Positions 1-11,358 of a stretch of DNA of 64,000 nt are shown here, in pieces. Positions within the stretch are counted from its first letter, which is position 1, and every line of letters begins with the position of its first letter. The notes below the pieces were generated by a model. That model searched no databases. It was not told the DNA's origin and was given only the letters and a program-made list of their open reading frames with translations. Where the stretch lies: contig JAHLJT010009436.1 of NCBI GenBank assembly GCA_031308135.1, forward strand, positions 118,484,678-118,548,677, in the 5' to 3' direction. The stretch is from Acheta domesticus (taxonomy: Eukaryota; Arthropoda; Insecta; Orthoptera; Gryllidae). A program made the translations under genes and the position numbers.

Positions 1-1989
1 CGCAGCATTACATAACTTCCCATATACCACATATATAAGTAGTATACAAAGTATCCAGAAGCTCCCGTTACAAAAAAAATACCCAAATTGTGGGTTCCAC
101 GTCATGATGAATGGCAGGTGCATTTTTTTCGAAAAAATTGTCTTTGAGAAAATTGAGTTTAAAAATCACTTCCGGCCGCGAAATTCAAACCGGCCGCTAC
201 GAAACTGCAGACGGCAGTGTCTCGTTCTGGGCGGAGCATTTTCTCGTTTCTCCTCGTAAACGGTGAAACAGTCGAGTAATTTTCTGTAAGGAAAGCATCG
301 CGTGGCTTACACTAGAATACGTTAATAGTATCAACTATTTGTAGGTTCTGTTCAATAAATATTTTAAATGTACTTATTGAAAATCCAGTTTTCTTCAAAA
401 TGATAGTCACGGTACATGACAGCGTAAACATAAATGATGAACACATCCAACATTTATGAAAAATATTGATTCTCTTGGAATGCTCAAATTGTTATTTTTA
501 GCACGTATTCATATGAACTAGGACCTTGGGCTTAAGATTGCCACTATCGTGAAGATTATTCTAAATGCCGTGATAAATTTAAAAGCGTTTCGGAAATGAA
601 ACATTTGTTCATGAAAATACTACGTTTATTGATTATCTCTGGAATTTTAATTGATTCTCCCGGCTGTCATTTTCTGAATTCTCAGACTAACAATTGCCAG
701 ATTTAGACTTCTCGATAAATCACAGCACGATTTATCTGAGATGAAATTGATATATATCAATATTTTCCCCCTCAAAAAGATTGTATCTTTCCTAAATAAA
801 ACTATCTGTCAGTACAGTAAAAGATACATGAACTTCCTTAATACTACCCGTCAAATAATTCTCGCTTAAGTAATATGTGGTACAGAAAGATGCACTTTCT
901 GCTGCAGAAAGGAATGCATTCCGAAATAACTGTAATTGCAAAATATGCTACACTCTTGTGGAGCATGTGGAACATCTAAGTTGCGACAAACGGCCCGACT
1001 ACCCATTTCTCTCAGTTGAGTGAACATTCTACCCGTCGTTTTCCTTTTCCACATGAAAGACGAGAGCAAGTCTCCCAAATCTTGGAGTATCATCGTGAAA
1101 TTACTTCATGAGGCAGTGTACGGCTACACGGGAAACGTTTTATTTATTTGTGTGTTTCGCTTGCAATGTAGTTAGCAAATACGTACATAAATGAGTGATG
1201 GCCATTTCTTCGATTTAATAGTGTATCGAAACATATGCCGAATTTCCTCTAATACCTGTTCTGTACAACGAGTAATTCAGTTCTCTTTGCAAGCGAATGA
1301 TTGACTACAGTACTGAATTATTTACTTCCTTAGCATTTTCTAATTTAAAGGAAGGGCGAGTTCTCAAAGTTACATGATTACTTCCTACACAGAATGTAAG
1401 GGGATAGAAACAGTTTACTTCAGGGACATTGTAGTAACTTTCAATATTTTTTTGATATTTTCATAATGTACAATGAAAATAGGCACACAGAAAAACTTTT
1501 TTATGCAGAAAATAAATTTTTAACCCCCAAGATGACTCTGTGGAGGTGCTTATTCAGTCATGACCACTCTGCGGGCCGGGCCTCGAACTGCGCAATCCGT
1601 TGGTTTGAGGCAAAACTGACACGCGGCTGATAGACGAATCACTTGGCGGCGCGGTGTCACGTTCACCTGCCTATTTGCATACGATATAAACCACGATATG
1701 ACGCGACCTAGCAACTGACAAATGCAAGGACACCGACCATAATACGGGCTGTGAATGGCCCCGGTCCGGTACCTTCAGTGAATCTCAGTCGAACTTTTGC
1801 GTGCGAGAATGTTTGTGTTCTTTTGAAATATTTGTACATCACGGAATCTAACATCACAGTCTTTCTCAGTTTTTTACCTTTTAAATAAGCCAGTTAAATA
1901 CTAGTTTTGCTATATTTTATTCATTGGCACACGGCACATAAGGCAACGCCATATTATCTCTGTTAATATTGACGTGTGAGATTCGTTAA
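1..1989. other. Intergenic stretch, no gene seen
   Basis: I see no supportable coding region. The first ~60 bases resemble the GC-poor terminal segment of the Helentron-like repeat described below (an ATTACATAACTTCCC-type stretch), so the window probably opens inside a copy. The rest is AT-rich single-copy-looking sequence. A more GC-rich patch at about 1550-1830 has no recognisable ORF or RNA signature. Confidence 0.4.
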
Positions 1990-3440
1990 TTGACCATTAT
2001 CGCCGCCCAAGGTACATTTTTGACATTTTCTTAATTTTTAACTTTCCTAATAATAGAACAGAAATATCATTTTAAGAAAATTAAAGAACAGTAAACCTTC
2101 GTTCTAAATGGAAATATTCTCTCAAAAATTTCCGTTTTTAAGAAAATGGCGTTTAGGAGATAATGTGAAATTTGAAGCCGTTTTTCACAGAACATTTTTG
2201 AGTTTTCGAAAAACTTCCTTTGAAGTCATTTGAAGCATATAAACTCACAAATAAACAGTGTTTACAAATTACAGGAAATGTGAATATTAACGGACTGAGA
2301 TATCTTTGAAAAATATTAAATTGTGTAATTTTTGAAAAACAAAAAATATACCCCAAAATGAACTTTCATATAAAAGAGTGCGACTAGCACTATCCGTTCG
2401 AAAAGTTTGAAGAAAAAATTTCTAGCTATTTATAAGAAAACAGTGTTTGAGCTTTTCAGCAAATGCGGAATTTTGAGCTAACTTTCACAGAAGACGGTTG
2501 CATTTTCGAGAACCTTTATGCGGCATTACTTAAAGTATTTGTACTCGTAAATAAAATAATGTGAAAAACCCACTCATGTAAATATTAACGACTTGAGAGG
2601 ATATTAAAAAAATCTAATTTTTGCAAAAAAAAAAAAAAAAAAAATAGAGCAAAAAAGTGTGTATGTCATATCATTGTGCACATTTCAATCTGTCCACATC
2701 AAAAGTTTAAAACAAATTTGGAGCAGTTTTTGACAAAATCATGTTTTTGTCATTTTTACCTTCGGTATAATGCGGAGTATTATAGAAAAACTACTCGTAT
2801 TTTCAAAAAGTAAGCATGGTCTTATTTAAAGATGTATTTTTTGTAATTATACATTTTATTGAGAATCAGCAACAATCTACCGCCCCTCAAAGTGCATTTT
2901 TACTTTCCCGTATTCGTACGTATATACCGAGTAATGTACGTAGTTTAGGAAAATGTATTTATGCTGCGCGAAAAAACGGCAAATTTCGACAGAAAAAAAT
3001 TCATTCCGGGCACTGATAACGAAAAAGTCGATACAACCAGTTGCTAAATTAACAAAACAAATCCCCTAACACGTGGTGTAGGCTGAATCCCTGCTCTGAT
3101 ACCGAAAAACAAGCAAAACGTCCGTCTGTCTGTGAATACCACTAGCGACTAAACTATACGTAGGATTTATTCCAAATCGAAGAAACCCCTGTCCATCAGG
3201 CTGTAATCGACGTTTTGAGATTTTGAAAAACTTTCTTCAAATTGGATGTATTTACATGAAGCCCCCCGGACATTTTCAAAATTTTCTGTAAAACAGTTCC
3301 AAATTTTTTCTTTGAATTTCTTGTGTAAGAATAAAGTAAAATAACTGCAACTGTGTGTAATCTGTATGCAATACATGCACTATTGCATATATTGCAATAC
3401 AGGCATCTGTGTGTAATTATATGTAGTATAATTGAGAAAC
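1990..3440. mobile_element. Two Helentron-like repeat fragments, head to head
   Basis: From about 1990 to 2897 the sequence follows the family in the same orientation as the 25906-27512 copy. At about 2898 the conserved 5' terminus (TTTTTACTTTCCCGTAT type) appears and the sequence continues in the opposite orientation to about 3440, where the match fades. The simplest reading is a truncated reverse copy inserted into an older copy. No coding capacity is seen. Confidence 0.5.
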
Positions 3441-3671
3441 TTTATTCTACAACCAGAACAAGGAAATAAGTAACGAGGGGAAGTGAAAGAATACCATGGG
3501 AATATATGTACAGGAATGCACAGAACCGATATATTAATATTTATATTAGGGTTATTTGTTAAAATTATTATATTTTTTAGCACAATTTTTTAGACACCCT
3601 CCTACAACTACATCATTGAAGATAGTCTTTTTTCTTCAAATAAAACTTACAAAAGTAATTATTGTATTAAT

Positions 3672-3679
3672 GCTGTGTC
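3672..3679. repeat. Target site duplication, left copy
   Basis: GCTGTGTC, identical to 7584-7591 on the other side of the hAT-like element. Confidence 0.85.
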
Positions 3680-3772
3680 CAGGCGCGGATCCAGACTTCT
3701 CTTTTGGGAGGGGTCACGTTAAGACTCAAGTGCATTCATTTCGGAAACAGGGAGGGAACAGAATGTAATAAC

Positions 3773-4463
3773 TAGAGACCGGAAAAATATGTAGTAAAAA
3801 ACGTCAAAATATGTACATAAATATGTAATAAAAATAGTAAGAATATGTAATAAATATGTAAAATCGAATATAATATGTATATTAAAATACACTAATAATA
3901 AAATATATTTACGTTATACGAAATTAAATTTATAAAAACTGCTCACTTCACATCATACACCTTTCTCGTCGGTAGTAAAAGCTTCATCTATTGTAATCCA
4001 GGACGTAGTTTAGCAGCTGGACTAATCGCAATAGAAGCCATTGCACAAACTGACGAGATCTACGGCCAGCAATCATACACTGTAGCATCTTCATCGATGT
4101 GTTACACGTCAATGATTGCAAATTTTTCTCCGAAATTAAGGTTACAGATCACAAAATGCGGAGTCAATGATGCTTTGAACACCCAGAGTTCCCCTAAAAT
4201 CTAGGGAAAATGCTGAGATTTAAAAAAATACATCTTTTCATAAAAAATATGGAATTAAATAGAAGAAAATTGATAAAATAAGAAAATGTATTGTGAAAAC
4301 AGCAAAATATGTAAAATATGTAATACAGTACTAAATATGTAAAAATATGTAACGAAAAAAGTCGATAGTGTATTAGGAGGGCTATGATTCGTCAAGATTA
4401 CAAGTTTGAGAACGGTAAGTAGAGAGACAAAAAATATGTAATTACATAAAAATCCGGTCTCAA
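3773..4463. mobile_element. 691-bp MITE nested in the hAT-like element
   Basis: Terminal inverted repeats TAGAGACCGG (left) and CCGGTCTCAA (right) extend inward through TATGTA-rich sequence. Flanking 8-bp duplications GTAATAAC occur at 3765-3772 and 4464-4471. The interior is AT-rich with many ATATGTAA-type words and no ORF. A longer relative in reverse orientation, interrupted by the 1000-N gap, lies at about 34866-36524. The 8-bp duplication suggests hAT-type mobilisation. It inserted only 93 bp inside the left end of the older 3680-7583 element. Confidence 0.8.
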
Positions 4464-5274
4464 GTAATAACATATTTTTGACTTCTGTTATACGTATATC
4501 AGATCGATTTTATTATTCAATAAATATATTTAGAATTACTATTAAAATATTTAGAAATTCAATATACCAATAATCACATATCAGCTTACTATTGTTACCT
4601 CACCCTCATCACCTGGGAGAGTGGAGGTGTAACTTCGGAATTTTAAACGGTAACCCCCAATCTTTGTTGCAGATTCGAATTCTGCCTACAAAAATATGTC
4701 AATTTTATTCTGTACATTTGTTTTTAAAAAAATGAAAATTTATAAAGTTATCAACAGTAACTTTCAAATGACCAAAAATAACTTTCATTTGATGCAATAT
4801 GAAACAATTTGTGAAGAAACTTATATCAGAGAAACATGAAAATGTGTGCAATGAAAAAGAATGTATTTTTAATAAATTATTATAATTAAAAAGTACGTAC
4901 ATATAATAAATAAATAAACCAAATTATACTTTTATTTTATCTTACAATTATTTTTCTCAATTTCATTTTTTCTTTTTTAAATTTTTTCGTTTATAGTGCT
5001 CTTCATATATTAATAAATTTGGACATTCGAATCTTCTTCAATGGCGATTTTTCTATAACAATGTTCTAAACTTCATTATAATTTTGGGGACAACTACACC
5101 AAGACATGGAAACATCTTATAAATTTCATTTAATGCAACATTTAATATATTGCAAATAACTGATCTGATTCCTTTTGCATTACCATGGTGCTTTGTATAA
5201 ATAAAACCCAAATAAAGTAACGTCATTGCAATACTGTTCATCAAGAACGAGATCTGTCAAAAGATACTTTTGAT

Positions 5275-5420
5275 ACCGGATTCGAACTCAGCGAAAGCAA
5301 AACATTCAAATAAGATATTTTAGCGTCAGACTCTATCTTCGCTCATCAGCCGAACTAAAATTTTCTAACCGGATTCGGGCTCAGCGACAGCAAAATAGTA
5401 TTCAGTAAGGTCTTTTAGCA
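5275..5420. repeat. Imperfect tandem duplication within hAT-like element
   Basis: Two imperfect copies of a unit beginning ACCGGATTCGRRCTCAGCG occur about 90 bp apart. A related block with CTCGCTCATCAGCC reappears near 6750-6785, so this segment is locally repeated inside the transposon interior. Confidence 0.5.
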
Positions 5421-5584
5421 GTGGTGAAGCTGAAGGGTAATCTGGGAGACTTATACTACTCAAATTATTTTTCAATAAAATCTGTCGTGTGCCATTTTTC
5501 AATATTTTTCTTACTGAATCGTCGAAAATTGAATGTGTTCGACTCCTTTTCCCCGTTACGCGCTAGGGAATTAGCAGGGCTGCA

Positions 5585-5870
5585 GAAATATACTCTTTGG
5601 GGCCGGTAGCTGAGCGAGAGCTGCCAGTGGATAGACACCGCTGGCTTTGCCGCATAGTGCGCACAAAGAGAACGTGCGCTATCTCCCTTCTTTTGCATTG
5701 ACTGGGCAGCGAACCCAGCAGGAGCCTAGGCTCTCAGCAGGCACGGACTTGTACAGCGATGCATGCTCCACGTCTCGATCAGGCAAATTAACCTCATCGC
5801 CTGACGTGGGAAAGTAGAGTTGTTTGGTGTCGTTTGTGTGATTTTTGTTCGTGTTTTCTTTACGAAACAA
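5585..5870. other. GC-richer block inside hAT-like element
   Basis: This block is more GC-rich than its surroundings. It begins with GGTAGCTGAGCGAGAG, which weakly resembles a tRNA A box, but I find no convincing B box, so I do not call a SINE. Function unknown. Confidence 0.3.
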
Positions 5871-5878
5871 TTAATGAA

Positions 5879-5976
5879 GCTAAAGATATAGTGATGCTGA
5901 CAATGTCCCACCGACTATGCCTCAAAAGCTAAAGATATAGTGTTGCAGACAACGTCCCACTGACTATGTCTCATAA
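5879..5976. repeat. 49-bp direct tandem duplication
   Basis: Two adjacent units start GCTAAAGATATAGTG at 5879 and 5928 and share GTCCCACYGACTATG further in. They differ at a few positions, so the duplication is not brand new. Confidence 0.7.
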
Positions 5977-7048
5977 CTTCTCAACGTTCACGATATCGAA
6001 ATGCAGTTTTCGATACTTGAAATGCGGAATCACGAGTCAAGTAATACGCCATTAGAGTTAGAAATAGTAGCGATACGTAGTAATATATTGTGTTAGATAG
6101 GAAGAGACTATCGAAATCTTTATCAAAGTAGACATGACAATGAATGAACTTTCAGGGTGAGATTTATTTGAAAGAAACAAATTGTATCTTTTAAAATTAT
6201 TGATACAATAGTGACTCAGATGGACTACAGGTTTCAAGATTTCGAAAACTTTCATTTTATTAAATTCTTGACGAAAAGGCAGTTTTCCACCTACAAAGCG
6301 TCCTTTCGTTCAAAAAGTTTTCGTTTCTAATAAAACAATATCCATTCCTTGACAGTAAGCAGGCCTCGAAATGAAAAGACAAATGTATACATTAATAATG
6401 CAAAATATGTGCCTGCAGTTTTGTATTGCTGATAGTATTTGTTAAACAAATTTGGTATAGAAAAAATATCAAGACACTGTTTGGTTCATACAACTCAGTC
6501 TAACTTTCCCTCTATAGAAAGCATTAGTGATAGGAATATGATTACATAAAAGAGTTAAGACAATACTGAGAGATTCCATGGGAAATTAACTGTGCAGAAA
6601 CGCAAAGATTTAAAGAACAAATTATCGACGTTTTGTTGAATAAAAAAACGATGATGGAGCTAATTTACAAAAATATGTAAAATAAAATTTTCAGAATAGC
6701 CAATTGCATGACTCTAGCTTCGCCACTGTATTTTAGGTGTCAGGCACTATCCTCGCTCATCAGCCAAACTAAAATGCTCTAAATCTATCCCTTTTCGACA
6801 AATCTTTACCACTAACCCCTTTTGATAGCTTTAACCTGTGCTAAAGCGGCTTCTTACATTCTTACAAACCAGAACCGGCATCAGACTTCAACGTTCAAAT
6901 TAGGTTTCGCCGTTACTAATTACATTAAGCATTTTTACGTTAAAAACACTTTGAGTTCAATAGGAGTTCCGATACTGAATTGGATTGTATCATGGAAACT
7001 GAATTCTAACAAAACCCTGAAAGCAAGATTGTTGCCAATTTTATGTAC

Positions 7049-7067
7049 ATACCATTATTATTATTGT

Positions 7068-7098
<31 letters not shown>
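7049..7098. repeat. (ATT)n microsatellite
   Basis: A run of TTA/ATT trinucleotides with an interrupting TTG. It lies inside the 3680-7583 transposon. Confidence 0.9.
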
Positions 7099-7099
<1 letters not shown>

Positions 7100-7583
7100 A
7101 GTTTAGCTAGTTCTATTTCTTTCAACAACAGTTGTGACTTTAAGCTGAGTCCATGTGTGACATCTATTTTTACCTACAATTATCTCGTTCAATTAGTGAC
7201 AAATATTCACATTAAGTTGGCAACACTAGTAACACGGAGTGTATTTGATTCCGACTTAGATATGTTACTTGTTTAGATTTATTTCTTTGTACTAAAAATA
7301 TTTTTAAAGCCATCTTGAAAACACTTTCGTTTTTATTCAAAGTAAATTCCAATTTCTATATAAATTCATTAGTTTTAGCACCGCTAATTTTTTAGAAATT
7401 TCTAGAATTGTCTGAAAATATCTGAAAATGTCTCGGGCCAGTCCCGATTCTGAAGGGACACTGGAAAGGTCATTAGTTTCTCACAGTTTTTTTTAGATAT
7501 GTTAGAGTTTCTCACTAAATTGTGACGGTTCATCATTTGGGGGGGGTCATGACCCCCGTGACCCCCCCTTGGATCCGCGCCTG

Positions 7584-7591
7584 GCTGTGTC
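7584..7591. repeat. Target site duplication, right copy
   Basis: GCTGTGTC, identical to 3672-3679. Confidence 0.85.
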
Positions 7592-7961
7592 CACGTTTTG
7601 AAAAACAATAGGACAAACAGGAGACTCCAAGTACGTCGACGTAAAGCTGTGGGTTCAAAAACCCAGTATAAGCTATGTATATTTTTTTAATGTTGTTTTC
7701 GTAGCTTGGGGGGCATTTTGATGAACTGATTAGTGTTGGCGGGGCGCGTCCAGAGCCATTGTATCCACTAAGCTGCAGCCTAGGGCCCGGAACTTGGGCC
7801 CGAAACCACAAATTTGAAGAATTTTTTTCCATTTTTATAGGATTTTAATCGTAATAAGATTAAAAGCAAAAGTTCTAAACTTTACACAAATTTGCTCTGT
7901 TTTAAATTAATACACAAGAAGTATATAATATATTATTTATTGTAACATAGACCCACTTAAA

Positions 7962-9415
7962 AATAGTGGTGCTACAACAGCACATACTTTCCTGCGTTAT
8001 TGGAAACAGCTAGTACGTAGTATTGAAAATATTGCACTTTCTCCGCTACCAACATCTTAGCTATTATTTGAAAACGTCCAAGACAACCAAGAACCGAACA
8101 ACTCACTGTTTCCACCGCAGTGTTGTCAGAACTATGGTGAATTCTACAAGTGCATAAAATATAATACAAAGGTTTGTAAACTTGTATTGGAAAAAGAAGT
8201 CTGATTCCCCGGACAATGTAGAAATGAATTTCATAGGGCCCATGATTAGAAAGAGTATTCTAAAACCATGCAAAAATACTCTACTCGCTACAAAAGATAA
8301 AGCCATTTGGTGCAAAAACTAAATATTTTCATGCAAATACCAACATAAATTTAACAATTATTACTCCTTTTCATATAGCTATATCAATTCACAACAATGA
8401 CATAATTCACAGAAATTCGCGAGTGCGAAAAGGAATTCCATTGTTACCTTCCCCGCATTGTCGCTATTCTCTGAGAGCTAGTAATTTTATTTCAAATATT
8501 TCGTGATAAATAATCTTCTAATAATTTCTAATTAATGTGAAAATGTATAACAAAAGGTCGAATGTAAGAAAGAACAAAGAAATAATATACAAAATTGCAA
8601 ATTCTTATTTACGACGCATCCAGCTTTCTGAAGCGCAGTAAATTTGCAGCGGGCTATATGTTTATCACGAAATTATAGAAAAACTACTCGTATTTTCAAA
8701 AATTTAAGCCTGACCTTATTTGAAGATGAAGTTTTGATAAAAACATTTCATTGAGAAAATCAGCTGATATCTATCGCCACCCAAAGTACATTTTTTTAAA
8801 ATTTCTCAATTTTTCTATTTCCTATTGGCATGAACGGAAATATCAATTTTAGAATATTAAAGAACGCAAAAACCTCGTCCTAAATGGTAATTATGACATC
8901 TCATAGAGTGCATTTAGCACTACCCCTAACAAAAGTTAAAAGAAAAAAATTGGTGCGGTTTTTTGTGAAAATCTTGTTTATGTATTTTTTTAAAAACATT
9001 GCACATATTGCGCGAAAACTACTAAAATTTTCAACAAAATGTACACGACCTTAAAGAAAGAATTCACTATAAAGAACAAATTTTATTGGAAGGAAAAAAC
9101 TCTTTATGTGCAGTTTTGTAGAGCGAGGAAGACGCCGAATAAAATTCAAACTTTTGCTGTTTTCGAAAATTCAGAGTTAACCGTGAAATTCGGACCTATG
9201 CCACCTTTACTAAGTGCATTTTACTCTATTCTTACAAGAAATTTAAAGAAAAAAATTGGGACCGTTTTTGAGAAACTTTTGAAAATGTCCGAAGGGCTTC
9301 ATGTCAAGTAACCCACCAAAATTAAAATATTGATTTCAAATTCAAGGGTCCACGAGATCAGCCAGATCGATCGTGGAATACCAATTTTGGAGAAAATCGG
9401 CTGAAAGGTTTAGTC
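7962..9415 (-). mobile_element. Helentron-like repeat, subfamily B, 5' truncated
   Basis: On the minus strand this copy ends with the hairpin-type 3' terminus (GTGCTGTTGTAGCAC, then CACTA). It carries the subfamily-B body shared with 38578-39291 and 40935-42675, including the CGCGAATTTCTGTGAATTAT-type segment. The right part holds the AAATTCAGAGTTAACCGTG and GGAGAAAATCGGCTGAA blocks found in every copy. The canonical 5' terminus (ACTTTCCCGTATAC) is missing. Confidence 0.6.
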
Positions 9416-9585
9416 AAAATTTCAAATTTAATATATAATTGTATATAATGTATATAATATATTATTATTATTCATTAATATTTAGTAATAAAATAAATAT
9501 TCAAAGACACAATTATGTTGGGATGTACATTAATTATCCTAGGACCATTACATTCCACAGCCTAAGGCCCAATAGTATGTTACAA

Positions 9586-9975
9586 GGGCCTGGGCGCGCC
9601 AACAGCTACGATCATCAGTCCCGTAAGAATAACGAGTGTGTTATTGCAAGAGGTCACAGCGATCTTCCCTCGCTGGATGGCGAGATGTGTCGTCGACCTC
9701 CAGGACTTTTCCCATCCAAGTATCTCCCACTCGCGAGGCAACGCTCCAGCCGTGACAAGCTCTAAGCTTCCGACAGGTCTCCCGGCATGAGTGGTAGTGT
9801 AGCGCATGTAAGTGTAAGTAGAAGGATGAGAATGGTAGAACAACGAAAAATAAGGAAAGATTGCGTGCGGTCCATGGCCCATTTGTTAGTGTACGCACCG
9901 GCATTCTCTTGGCGTTGTTCGCAGAAACCACGGATAACTACCGATCACAGGCAGAGGTAGGCTTCCGCAGCCGGA
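9586..9975 (-). mobile_element. tRNA-derived SINE, head-truncated copy
   Basis: Its body matches the SINEs at 56532-57091 and 61800-62192: CATCAGTCCCGTAAG, a TGAGTGGTAGTGTAG segment, and ACTACCGATCA near the 5' side. The tRNA-like head seen in those copies is absent here, so this copy is truncated at its 5' (right) end. Confidence 0.55.
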
Positions 9976-9989
9976 AGTGAGTAGCTAAT

Positions 9990-10459
9990 TGTTGCATTTC
10001 ACCCGGAGGAAGGGTCGCAGAATAGTGACCGAAATGTTGGCACCTGTGCCAAACGTTTACCCATCCACCCCCTACTACTTCTACTTAGCCCCTACATCCA
10101 CCCCCTACTTAGCTCTAATCAAGACAAAACCGAAAATTCAGTGAAGAAAACTAATCTAGACTTAAAGATCGCCATATCGTAAAATCTCTGCATTTAATGT
10201 GCCTTAAAATCTTCAAAAGACACAAGTTTACAACAAAAAGCACTAATTAAAAAATGAAAAAAAGATTATGAGACAAACTACAACCATTACCTGTTATCAC
10301 AGGATACCGTGATTTGGAGATTGGTGCATTATGTTACATAACTTTCCTGTTTCCTAATACAAGTCTAATAATAAGGCTCTAAAAAGCGCTTTATTAATTT
10401 ATTCTTTCATTCTTAATCAAATTAAACTCTAGGACTATCAATCATGATTTAATACGTAC
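9990..10459. other. Non-coding stretch, probable caspase intron
   Basis: It lies immediately downstream, in transcript sense, of the caspase exon donor. At 10000-10050 there is a GAGGAAGG..GACCGAAATG motif of the type found at ends of some retroelements. Otherwise nothing recognisable. Confidence 0.35.
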
Positions 10460-10698
10460 CTCGAATCAGTTCTCAAGAATATCTTTTTTAGGCAGATCGT
10501 CGTAAACTCGTACCACAAAACCTAAATTCTGAAGCGTTTTTTCAAGCCTCTCGCGGTCAGCTTTAGTACCTTGGCGTACTTTCAAATCCAAATTTTCATC
10601 ATATCGCTCGTGGTTGAAATTAGAGCTTTGCCTCGGTGTTTGTGACACATGTGGTACTCGTCGTCAGAAATTCCCAGTGGTGTCGCGGGGGGTTCTTT
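10460..10698 (-). CDS. Caspase exon (p20 start), frame broken by two indels
   Basis: A single coding exon of a cysteine-aspartate protease of the effector caspase type, which executes apoptosis. The acceptor is TTTCATTTCAG just before 10698 and the donor is GTACGT after 10460. The first frame reads DDEYHMCHKHRGKALI, the conserved start of the caspase large subunit. The frame then shifts and reads NFNHERYDENLDLKVRQGTK, ADRERLEKTLQNLGFVVRVY and DLPKKDILE. One base is missing in the short T run after the codons for KALI, and one near the 3' end just before the donor. The exon is 239 nt. The catalytic His and Cys exons are not found here, so neighbouring introns are long. The gene could be intact with sequence errors, or a pseudogene; the preserved splice sites favour the former. 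Family assignment is confident, exact orthology is not. Confidence 0.8.
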
Positions 10699-10888
10699 CT
10701 GAAATGAAATATAGATGTTACAAGCATGAAAAAATATAGAATGTGTCTGTGAATTTACTAAGACGTTACTATAGGTTGGCCCTATGATTCTCATGCCAAT
10801 ACATCTTGTTAAATAACATTCGAATATTGATGAAGTTGCAATGGGGAAAACACATCATCTTATTTCCATGTCCAATCTCTTTTACAAA

Positions 10889-11358
10889 CTAGTGGTGCTA
10901 CAGAATGGCACAGACTTTCCCGTATTAGTTTTGTATTTCCTTTGGGTCTCGGTTACCTATTCGGACTTGCCATATACTCTTACCAGCTACCATCTATCGC
11001 CACCCAAATTACTTTTTTTTTTTTCATATTTTCTTAATTTTTCAGTTTCTTAACAGTAAAACGGAAATATTATTTTAAGAATAGTAAAAAAACAGTGAAA
11101 ATTCGCCCTAAATAGCATTTTTCTTTGAAGAATTTGAAGCCGTTTTAAAGAGAATGCTGTTTAAGCGCTACTGTAAATGCGAAATTTAAAGCTCCTTTTT
11201 GTAGGAATCTTTTGTGTTTTCGAAAACTTTATTTGAAGTCATTTGAAGCACATTAACTCATAAATCCAATAGTGTGTACAATTTGTCAGAAACGTGCATA
11301 TTAATGGTGAGAGAGATCTTTCAAAAAAATTACATTTGTGTAATTTTTAAAAAACAAA
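10889..11358 (-). mobile_element. Helentron-like repeat, 3' end fragment
   Basis: On the minus strand it ends in GTAGCACCACTAG followed by T, preceded by the complementary ATACGGGAAAGT subterminal repeat. It covers about one and a half internal units, then abuts the 3' terminus of the next copy at 11359. It appears to be an older copy interrupted by, or joined to, the longer one. Confidence 0.6.

Larger units (their letters stand above)
3680..7583. mobile_element. hAT-like DNA transposon, non-autonomous
   Basis: The element starts CAGGCGCGGATCCA and ends with TGGATCCGCGCCTG, a near-perfect terminal inverted repeat. It is flanked by a perfect 8-bp direct duplication GCTGTGTC (3672-3679 and 7584-7591). 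An 8-bp duplication and CAG..CTG termini are typical of the hAT superfamily. The right subterminal region is a G/C-run palindrome around GGGTCATGACCC. The ~3.9 kb interior contains a nested MITE, small tandem duplications and a trinucleotide microsatellite, but no ORF with recognisable transposase sequence, so it must be mobilised in trans. Boundaries are very secure; the superfamily call is inferred from duplication length and termini. Confidence 0.85.

Noticed and set aside
7735..9605. Possible inverted repeat GGGGCGCGTCCAG (7741) with GGGCGCGCC (9594) as ends of one element
   Set aside because: The right motif belongs to the SINE 3' body, which has the same GGGCGCGYCAAC sequence elsewhere, and no matching flanking duplication exists.
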